From Proteobacteria bacterium SG_bin9 (GTDB lineage Bacteria > Pseudomonadota > Alphaproteobacteria > Rhizobiales > Xanthobacteraceae): 11,575 nt of DNA. Made by a program: the position numbers and the translations under genes. Position 1 is the first letter of the stretch. Every line of letters begins with the position of its first letter. The notes beneath the pieces are model-generated. The model searched no databases. It saw only the letters and a program-made list of their open reading frames with translations, and was not told the DNA's origin. The DNA lies in the NCBI GenBank assembly GCA_002083525.1, contig LWDM01000031.1, positions 1-11,575 of the forward strand, written 5' to 3'. This document shows, one piece after another, positions 1 to 4,381 of this stretch.

Positions 1-53
1 GGAACCCTCTTGGAAGGTGATTGTGTCGGCCTCTTTTGGCCAAAAACTATCCG

Positions 54-81
54 GCCGGGCTCTTCGGAGCCCGGCTTTTTT
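54..81 (+). terminator. Rho-independent terminator of an upstream rightward unit
   Basis: A perfect 9-bp stem (GCCGGGCTC at 54-62, GAGCCCGGC at 67-75) closes a TTCG tetraloop and is followed by six T residues (76-81). This is a textbook intrinsic terminator on the plus strand. It must end a transcript entering from left of the window. What that transcript encodes is not visible: one frame has a TGA at 18-20 after five codons, too short to identify. Confidence 0.85.
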
Positions 82-143
82 CTTGAGCACTGGTTTTTCT
101 TGAACTCTCGTGGGCGCGCGAATTGCCGCACGTGCTCAAAAAC

Positions 144-167
144 AAAAAACGCGCAGTCGCTGCGCGT
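144..167 (-). terminator. Rho-independent terminator of the ParA gene
   Basis: ACGCGCAG (149-156) and CTGCGCGT (160-167) form an 8-bp stem with a 3-base loop. Read on the minus strand the stem runs into a T tract (complement of the A run at 144-149). It lies about 70 bases beyond the ParA stop codon at 235-237, so it most likely ends that transcript. It faces the plus-strand terminator at 54-81, insulating the two units. Confidence 0.8.
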
Positions 168-234
168 TGTTCTGTCGAAGTTGGCCGGCGATTATCGCTT
201 GAAGACTTGCCGGCCGTTCGGAAACATCAAACGA

Positions 235-915
235 TCAAGCAGCCTGCTTGTGCATGGCACCGCTCGACGACACCGTGCCGCGGATCGCCTTGATCGAACG
301 CTCGATCGCCGTCCACAGCCGGTTGATTTCCGATGCAGCGCGGCCTTCCGCAAAATATTCCTTCGCGCCTTCGCCGTGGGCGAGTGCGAGAATGAGATCG
401 GCGCGATTGGTCACCTGACCGCCCCAGACCGGAACGCGGAACTTTGCGAGCGCTTCACGCGCAAGCCGCACCAGCCGGCTTTCCACGTTGTCGCGCATCG
501 CCGGAGCCCCGTTGAGGACGACGGCATATGGACGGCGGGCCGAACGGCAGAGCTGGATGGTTTCCTGCACCGCGTTGATGTCGAAGACTCCCGGACGCGC
601 CGGAATCACGACGAGCGTTGCGTTGCGGATGGCATCCTCGACCACGGCCGACATGGTGGGCGGTGTGTCGATGAAGACATATTCATAACCGTCACGCTTG
701 GCGGCTGCGACGATTTCGCTGACCGAACGAACAGCCTGGCGAATCGGCGGCTCATCCGTGCCACGCAGCTTCTGCCACAGCGTCAGCGATCCTTGCGGAT
801 CCGCATCCACGAGCAGGCAGGGCTTCGACGTCTTGTGGACATGGGCGGCGAGATGAGCAGCGAGCGTGCTTTTCCCCGAGCCACCCTTACGCGACGCAAA
901 AACAATAATGTTCAT
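235..915 (-). CDS. Orphan ParA/MinD-family (SIMIBI) P-loop ATPase
   Basis: The 226-residue protein belongs to the ParA family of ATP-driven dimerising switch proteins, which position DNA or cargo on the nucleoid or membrane. Directly visible are the deviant Walker A box KGGSGKST (residues 10-17, with the signature Lys10 and Lys15), the switch-I-like DADPQGS (37-43), and the Walker B stretch VFIDTPP (80-86). It has no N-terminal DNA-binding domain, so it is the short form typical of plasmid-type or cargo-positioning ParAs. The start is well supported: GGAGG at 923-927 lies 7 bases upstream of ATG (913-915). No parB, parS-like array, chemotaxis or cell-division gene is adjacent and the gene has its own terminator, so the chromosome-segregation ParA (next to ParB) is unlikely. 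The cargo is unknown. A role in positioning a protein cluster or storage granule is only speculation. Confidence 0.9.
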   Translation of the reverse strand: MNIIVFASRKGGSGKSTLAAHLAAHVHKTSKPCLLVDADPQGSLTLWQKLRGTDEPPIRQAVRSVSEIVAAAKRDGYEYVFIDTPPTMSAVVEDAIRNATLVVIPARPGVFDINAVQETIQLCRSARRPYAVVLNGAPAMRDNVESRLVRLAREALAKFRVPVWGGQVTNRADLILALAHGEGAKEYFAEGRAASEINRLWTAIERSIKAIRGTVSSSGAMHKQAA

Positions 916-950
916 GGCTTGGCCTCCAGATTGACTCTGGTGGCGAAAAT

Positions 951-968
951 GAATCAGTTCGCTGATTC
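951..968 (-). other. Stem-loop in the ParA leader region
   Basis: GAATCAG (951-957) and CTGATTC (962-968) form a perfect 7-bp stem around TTCG, 36 bases upstream of the ParA start codon. In a minus-strand transcript it would be a leader hairpin (loop CGAA) followed by an ATTTTC stretch. As DNA it could be an operator. The function is not determined. Confidence 0.4.
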
Positions 969-1033
969 GTAAAAGAAAAATTTCCAGTCCGAACTTTTCA
1001 GCACGCTGCGTGATTCAATTCAGCAACACACAA

Positions 1034-1152
1034 GCAATTGTGGCGGCGAGTGCCCGTAATAAATGCATCAAGATGCCGATATGGCGATGCCGATTGCCGT
1101 GAATGAGAGTGAGACCGCGAAATATGGCGGGCAATTGTGGCGATCGGCATCG
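1034..1152. repeat. Cluster of short direct and inverted repeats in the ParA-porin intergenic region
   Basis: The 341-base gap between the ParA start and the porin stop contains no credible gene. It does hold organised repeats. A 12-mer GCAATTGTGGCG occurs at 1034-1045 and 1131-1142, and the 9-mer GATGCCGAT at 1073-1081 and 1086-1094. CGATGCCGATTGCCG (1085-1099) can pair with TGGCGATCGGCATCG (1138-1152) over 15 bp, with two G-T wobbles and a 38-base loop. The arrangement could be a structured RNA, a regulatory region or a decayed repeat; the sequence alone does not decide. Confidence 0.45.
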
Positions 1153-1201
1153 ATAAGCAGGGATGCAACGCGCGAATCACACGGGGCTACGCCACCAAAC
1201 A

Positions 1202-1228
1202 AGAAGGCCGGCGCAAGGCCGGCCTTCT
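1202..1228 (-). terminator. Hairpin terminator of the outer-membrane protein gene
   Basis: AGAAGGCCGGC (1202-1212) and GCCGGCCTTCT (1218-1228) form a perfect 11-bp GC-rich stem with a 5-base loop. It begins 28 bases past the stop codon of the minus-strand porin gene. On the minus strand it is followed by TTGTTTGG, a modest U-rich tail, so intrinsic termination is likely. Confidence 0.75.
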
Positions 1229-1256
1229 GTCGATCGTTAAAGTGTGACGACGTGAC

Positions 1257-2102
1257 TCAGCGGCCGCCAAGGATCGGGCCGGTGAACTTGTAGTTCAGGC
1301 CGACGCGCGCGATGTGGCCGGTGTTCTCGAAGCGGGAGTTGTAGCCGGGACCGCCGGCAGCCGCCGGACCGCCGATGTTCAGAACGGAGATCGAGGTGTC
1401 GCCCAGATCATAATAGAGATACTCGGCCTTCACGCTCCAGTTCGGGGCGAAAGCGTGCTCGATACCGCCGCCGACCGTGTAACCGGTCTCAGTCTTCCTG
1501 CGCTGCCCGACGAATTGGGTCGCGAAAGCCGGACCGACGCCGGTAAATGTCGCCGTGTTGGTGATTTCGCCGTAAGCGAGACCGCCGGTGGCGTACAGCA
1601 GCGTCTTGTCCCAAGAGTAGCCGAGACGGCCGCGAACCGTGCCGAAGTATTCCATTTCGGTCGTGAACAGGTTCTGGCGCGTACCGGCCGCCGTGCCGTT
1701 GACGCCGACTACAGCGAGCGAAGTCACGCCGTTCACGCTCTCCCGGATATCCGAGTACTGAATGTCGGCTTCAATGCCGAGCACCCAATTCGGCATGACC
1801 TGCCAGTTGTAGCCGAACTGGCCGCCGCCAATGAAGCCTTCGCGATCCAGGCGAAGACGGGGCGGACGAGCACGGTCGGCGACCGCGTTGATATTCGCAA
1901 CGCCAATGCCTGTCGTGGTGATGTCGCTGTCGGCGCCGAAGCTATAACCGACGTTCACGCCGGCGTAGAAGCCAGTCCAGCTGAAGATCGGCGGCGGCGG
2001 CGGAGCCTTGACCGGCGCCTTGCGCGCGAGGTCAGCAGCAAACGCCTGCGTGGCGAGTGCCGTGCTGGCAGCGATGACCGCGCCAAAAGCAATCTTTCTC
2101 AT
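1257..2102 (-). CDS. Outer-membrane beta-barrel protein (Omp25/Omp31-type small porin family)
   Basis: This 281-residue exported protein should form an eight-stranded barrel in the outer membrane, as in the Omp25/Omp31/RopB family of rhizobia and Brucella. The N-terminus is a clear Sec signal (MRKIAFGAVIAASTALA..., cleavage predicted after AFA at residue 22). A short proline-rich stretch (KAPPPPP) follows, then the family hallmark WTGFYAGVNVGYSFG opening the first strand. Repeated amphipathic aromatic/glycine strands continue to the C-terminal GLNYKF. The end is slightly unusual: TGPILGGR follows the usual terminal strand ending in Phe. The ATG at 2100-2102 is preceded by GGGGAA (complement of 2108-2113), an acceptable ribosome site. 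The gene is monocistronic with its own terminator. The family is abundant and paralogous in Bradyrhizobium relatives; transport specificity, if any, cannot be inferred. Confidence 0.92.
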   Translation of the reverse strand: MRKIAFGAVIAASTALATQAFAADLARKAPVKAPPPPPIFSWTGFYAGVNVGYSFGADSDITTTGIGVANINAVADRARPPRLRLDREGFIGGGQFGYNWQVMPNWVLGIEADIQYSDIRESVNGVTSLAVVGVNGTAAGTRQNLFTTEMEYFGTVRGRLGYSWDKTLLYATGGLAYGEITNTATFTGVGPAFATQFVGQRRKTETGYTVGGGIEHAFAPNWSVKAEYLYYDLGDTSISVLNIGGPAAAGGPGYNSRFENTGHIARVGLNYKFTGPILGGR

Positions 2103-2542
2103 TTGTGTTCCCCAGAACGCTGTTGAATGCGAAGCAAATGTTCACTCGCTGGATTCACAGAACCACGCGTCGCACAAAAAAGCTGTGACAGGAAAAACAC
2201 ACGCGCACGCGCGATGATTTTTCATCGAACAATCGCGTTGTGCTCAGATACCATCCGCATTTCAGATGTAAGAAAGCGCTGCGGCACAGGGCTTTCTCCC
2301 ACGCATCGCAAGGCGTCGTGCTCACGAAAATGTGCGGCAATTTTTGCCTGCGGCAACGCAGCGCATTTAACAAAACCTTACGAGCGGTAGCTGAAAACCG
2401 AATTTCAAGAATACAAAAAATGCATCGCGCAATCGATGAAGTGCATGACATCTTCGATTACCGCCGAAGCGAGTCTTATCTGCGTTACGCAGAATCATTT
2501 CTGGAATCATTTTTCGAGACGGCGCGTGACGAGACGCGAAGC
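2103..2542. other. Intergenic stretch upstream of the porin gene, no credible gene
   Basis: About 440 bases with lower GC than the neighbouring genes. The part next to 2102 must hold the porin promoter and leader; CGATGA / TCATCG (2212-2217, 2222-2227) is a small hairpin around TTTT in that leader. Open frames exist on both strands but have no ribosome site, no recognisable motif, and run into the repetitive element downstream. GAATCATTT is repeated at 2492-2500 and 2504-2512. No RNA gene was recognised. Confidence 0.5.
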
Positions 2543-2562
2543 GATGCAGCGATCGCTGCATC
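2543..2562. repeat. 20-bp perfect palindrome
   Basis: GATGCAGCGATCGCTGCATC reads identically on both strands, with no spacer and a GCGATCGC core. It lies 24 bases left of the 161-bp nested inverted repeat. It could be a protein-binding site or part of a larger repeat family; no gene starts close by to suggest a target. Confidence 0.55.
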
Positions 2563-2585
2563 AGTTTGCGATGGTGTTTGCTCTT

Positions 2586-2746
2586 CGTCATTCCGGGGCG
2601 CGAGTGAAGCGAGCGAGCCCGGAATCCATATCCCCTGTGCCGTTTGGTATTTGCCGCAAGAGTCGCAGAGCCATTTCTCATTTTCGTCAAACGCTGGCTG
2701 CGGCGTATGGATTCCGGACAGCCGCTTCGCGGCTTCCGGAATGACG
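2586..2746. repeat. 161-bp nested inverted-repeat element
   Basis: The element is bounded by 11-bp perfect terminal inverted repeats, CGTCATTCCGG (2586-2596) and CCGGAATGACG (2736-2746). Inside, GGAATCCATA (2621-2630) is inverted as TATGGATTCC (2706-2715). Each half is itself a hairpin: ATTCCGGG with CCCGGAAT (2590-2597, 2618-2625), and ATTCCGGA plus AGCCGC with GCGGCT plus TCCGGAAT (2711-2742, one bulged C, TTC loop). This organisation matches the small palindromic repeats scattered between genes in Bradyrhizobium-group genomes (recalled, not searched). It encodes nothing credible. It lies just past the 3' end of the tRNA-His gene, so the right hairpin could also help end or protect that transcript. 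Confidence 0.7.
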
Positions 2747-2771
2747 GCTGAGAGAAAGGGACTGGCCGGAG

Positions 2772-2848
2772 TGGTACAGTTGGGTGGGATCGAACCACCG
2801 ACCTCCGGATCCACAATCCGGCGCTCTAACCAGCTGAGCTACAACTGC
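2772..2848 (-). tRNA. tRNA-His (anticodon GUG)
   Basis: All cloverleaf elements are present on the minus strand. The acceptor strands are GCAGTTG and CAACTGT, and the D-arm contains AGCTCAGCTGGTTAGAGC. The anticodon arm is CCGGA-TTGTGGA-TCCGG, with GTG at the complement of 2812-2814. The T-arm is GGTGG-TTCGATC-CCACC, and the 3' ACCA is genome-encoded (CCA = complement of 2772-2774). Length is 77 with CCA. The base before G1 is T, not G; the discriminator is A73; and the first acceptor pair is G-U. Loss of G-1 together with A73 is an established peculiarity of tRNA-His in many Alphaproteobacteria, paired with a divergent HisRS. It is a single tRNA with no neighbouring tRNA gene. No strong terminator follows except possibly the repeat hairpin at 2711-2742. 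Confidence 0.97.
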
Positions 2849-2977
2849 ATCCTCAAGTGCGCCGACGACGGCTGACGTGCCTTGGTCCGGCGCCGCATCC
2901 GGAGGGTTCAAACCGTCCGGTGCAAGGTTGTTTCGGGCCGCCAAAACGGCCTGAACGGGCGGGAAACTATGAGCAAC

Positions 2978-3043
2978 GCCAGCCTTTGGCAAGGCTGGCG
3001 CGCCAATCATTCAACAACCGCGTGTCGCGGGAAAAATCCCGCG
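2978..3043 (-). terminator. Two hairpins after the first phasin gene, probable terminator region
   Basis: Two perfect stem-loops lie directly beyond the phasin stop codon at 3056-3058. The first is CGCGGGA / TCCCGCG (3026-3032, 3037-3043; AAAA loop). The second is GCCAGCCTT / AAGGCTGGC (2978-2986, 2991-2999; 4-base loop). Neither is followed by a real T tract on the minus strand, so intrinsic termination is uncertain. They may instead act as 3' stabilisers or Rho-assisted ends. They separate the phasin transcript from the tRNA-His promoter. Confidence 0.5.
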
Positions 3044-3055
3044 AAATCAGCCGCT

Positions 3056-3484
3056 TCAGCCGACTTTGGGGAAGGCCTTGGCGGCCGACGCCTTGATCGG
3101 CTCGACGGTCTCGGTGGCAATCTTCTGGGAGAGCTCCGCGAGCTCCTTGGTCTGAGCCGTCAGCGCCTGGAACTGGCTCTGCACGAACGAGCTCCAAAGT
3201 TCGAACGCGGCGGGAACGGACTGCGCGCTGGCGAGCTGATGAGCGAAGTCGAAGGTCGCATCGGTATTGGCCTTGGTCAGATCCAGTACCTTGGCCGTGT
3301 ATTCGCTGACGCCCTTGGTGGCGGTGTGGCACGCGGCTTCGATCGCTCCGTTGCCGGTCTCGGCCGCTTCCTTGAAGCGGGCATAGCCTTCGCGGGCCTG
3401 CGACACGCCCTTTTCGGCCATGGCGCGTACGGATTCAGGCATCTGGAAGGGCACGACAGTGGCGGAGAAAGCATTGTTCGTCAT
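3056..3484 (-). CDS. Phasin family protein (PHA granule-associated), longer paralogue
   Basis: This 142-residue protein is a phasin, the amphipathic coat protein of cytoplasmic polyhydroxyalkanoate granules that controls granule size and number. The sequence is almost all predicted helix with no signal or membrane segment. The N-terminal part MPESVRAMAEKGVSQAREGYARF is the phasin-domain opening. It is followed by helical stretches (TGNGAIEAACHTATKGVSEY, LTKANTDATFDFAHQLASA) and a C-terminal coiled-coil-like segment (FQALTAQTKELAELSQKIA). The frame stays open to 3658, but the start at 3482-3484 is preferred: GAGGAT (complement of 3489-3494) is correctly spaced, and MTNNAFSATVVPFQMP fits the family. 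A second phasin lies 228 bases upstream on the same strand, and a large palindrome (3616-3642) sits 131 bases before this ATG. No PHA synthase, depolymerase or phaR is in the window. Confidence 0.88.
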   Translation of the reverse strand: MTNNAFSATVVPFQMPESVRAMAEKGVSQAREGYARFKEAAETGNGAIEAACHTATKGVSEYTAKVLDLTKANTDATFDFAHQLASAQSVPAAFELWSSFVQSQFQALTAQTKELAELSQKIATETVEPIKASAAKAFPKVG

Positions 3485-3615
3485 GGTGATCCTCGGGAGA
3501 TTGAAGTCTCGATCCCGGAACGGCCGGGCCCTGGCTTGAGCGACTCGAAAACGGTCTGCTCCGGCCGGGTGATGCGCGGCCAGATAAGGTTCTAGGAAGC
3601 GTAGCATGGATGTTG

Positions 3616-3642
3616 TGCAACGCAACAAATTGTTGCGTTGCA
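3616..3642. promoter_or_regulatory. 27-bp palindrome upstream of the first phasin gene, candidate PhaR operator
   Basis: TGCAACGCAACAA (3616-3628) and TTGTTGCGTTGCA (3630-3642) are perfect inverted repeats around a single A. Each arm carries a TGC-N3-GCA core (3616-3624 and 3634-3642). TGC-rich sites of the CTGC-N3/4-GCAG kind are known targets of the PHA-responsive repressor PhaR at phasin promoters in Paracoccus and Rhodobacter. The match here lacks some of the outer C/G bases, so PhaR is an inference. The location, in the gap between the two phasin genes, fits control of the downstream phasin. Confidence 0.5.
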
Positions 3643-3712
3643 GGTCGGATTGCCCCAACGATCGTTAACGGAGCTCTCAGGCGGCGAGCCGCCGGACGCT
3701 CACTCGGCAGCC

Positions 3713-4102
3713 TTAAGCCGGATTGCTCGGCTTGGCTGCGTCCATGGCGGCCTTGCTGACGGCCTGGGCCATCTCGCTCGCCTGCTCCGCCAGATTGCGC
3801 ATCTGCGCCTGCACGTACTCGCTGTGGATGCGCATGATGTCCGGCAGATCCTTGGCCTGGAGCAGCTGCTGTGCGTGATCGAGCGACGCGGCGACGTTCT
3901 TCTCGGCAAAGCCCATCGCCTTGGCGCTGAGCTCCTTGGCGTTGGCGCGGGCCGCTTCGCTGCGGCCTTCAAGCGCGCTCGCAGCCTGCTGTGCGCCACT
4001 CATGAACCGCTCGAACGATTTGCGGGCCTGTTCGAAGCCGGCTTCCGCCATGGAGCGCAACTCTTTCGGAATCTCGAATTGATCGCGGCCGTTCGGGTTC
4101 AT
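3713..4102 (-). CDS. Phasin family protein (PHA granule-associated), shorter paralogue
   Basis: This 129-residue, highly helical, alanine/glutamine-rich protein shares the phasin layout with its neighbour. The opening segment FEIPKELRSMAEAGFEQARK aligns with MPESVRAMAEKGVSQAREG of the other copy. Further helices (SALEGRSEAARANAKELSAK, MGFAEKNVAASLDHAQQLLQ) and the C-terminal segment AQMRNLAEQASEMAQAVSKA follow. It should bind the surface of polyhydroxybutyrate granules. The start at 4100-4102 has an excellent ribosome site (AAAGGAG, complement of 4109-4115), so the open frame extending to 4234 is not used. The last residues (AMDAAKPSNPA) lack the basic PHB-binding tail found in some phasins. 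The pair probably arose by duplication with strong divergence. Each copy has its own ribosome site and a 228-base spacer, so separate promoters are likely. Confidence 0.87.
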   Translation of the reverse strand: MNPNGRDQFEIPKELRSMAEAGFEQARKSFERFMSGAQQAASALEGRSEAARANAKELSAKAMGFAEKNVAASLDHAQQLLQAKDLPDIMRIHSEYVQAQMRNLAEQASEMAQAVSKAAMDAAKPSNPA

Positions 4103-4118
4103 CTCGGTCTCCTTTGCA

Positions 4119-4140
4119 GTGCTGAATGTGCGGTGCTGAA
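4119..4140 (-). promoter_or_regulatory. TGC-rich direct repeat next to the ribosome site of the second phasin
   Basis: On the plus strand GTGCTGAA occurs at 4119-4126 and 4133-4140 (14-base period, about one and a third helical turns). Four TGC triplets fall within 4115-4136. The repeat abuts the ribosome site of the shorter phasin gene, where a bound repressor would block transcription or initiation. PhaR-type TGC-rich sites are a possible explanation, but no perfect TGC-N3-GCA is present here. Confidence 0.3.
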
Positions 4141-4289
4141 GGTTTGACGCAGGCGGTATGTGAAGGATGTCGCGTTGAACGTCTCCGGGAAGATAACAAT
4201 GCGTGCCATCGTCCGTGTGACGCACGGCGATCAAGCCATGGTGAACCTTCGGGAATCTTTTGCAACTGGGTCAACGCGAAGCGTTCGGA

Positions 4290-4302
4290 TTGGTTCAACC
4301 AA
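4290..4302. promoter_or_regulatory. 13-bp palindrome in the phasin-kinase divergent region
   Basis: TTGGTT and AACCAA flank a single C at 4296. This is the only notable dyad in the 279 bases between the phasin start and the kinase start, which must hold both promoters. No confident -35/-10 pair could be assigned. An operator role is a guess. Confidence 0.25.
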
Positions 4303-4381
4303 GGCTGACAAGTTAAGGTTATCGGGCATTTCGGCCCTGCCGCAGGTTCCGTAGGCGTGGACCCGCTGCCGGGCGCGAAAT

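Noticed and set aside
1..20. Possible C-terminal end of a plus-strand gene (five codons then TGA)
   Set aside because: Too short to distinguish from chance; only the terminator at 54-81 indicates an upstream rightward unit.
10..972. A 320-codon open frame on the plus strand over the ParA gene
   Set aside because: It is antisense to a gene with clear Walker motifs and a strong ribosome site, starts at a TTG, crosses two terminators and is rich in Arg/His as expected for a GC-rich shadow frame.
1314..2126. A 270-codon open frame antisense to the outer-membrane protein gene
   Set aside because: No ribosome site and no family resemblance; the opposite strand has a signal peptide and barrel motifs.
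2240..2875. A 211-codon plus-strand frame (and overlapping minus-strand frames) across the porin-tRNA gap
   Set aside because: The frame runs through the palindromic repeat element and into the tRNA-His gene, lacks a ribosome site and shows no recognisable domain.
2899..2920. Imperfect palindrome containing GGTTCAAACC, resembling a tRNA T-arm
   Set aside because: The 10-bp arms pair with one mismatch, but the stem-loop does not meet T-arm geometry (5-bp stem with 7-base loop) and no other tRNA parts are present upstream. It may simply be part of the tRNA-His upstream region.
3485..3658. N-terminal extension of the longer phasin by 58 codons
   Set aside because: The extension would include the palindrome and has basic, non-helical content unlike phasins. 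A proper ribosome site precedes the internal ATG at 3482-3484.
4252..4285. Possible general-stress (EcfG-type) promoter before the kinase, starting at GGAAT
   Set aside because: The -35 lacks the final C of GGAAC and no CGTT occurs at the required 16-17 base spacing.
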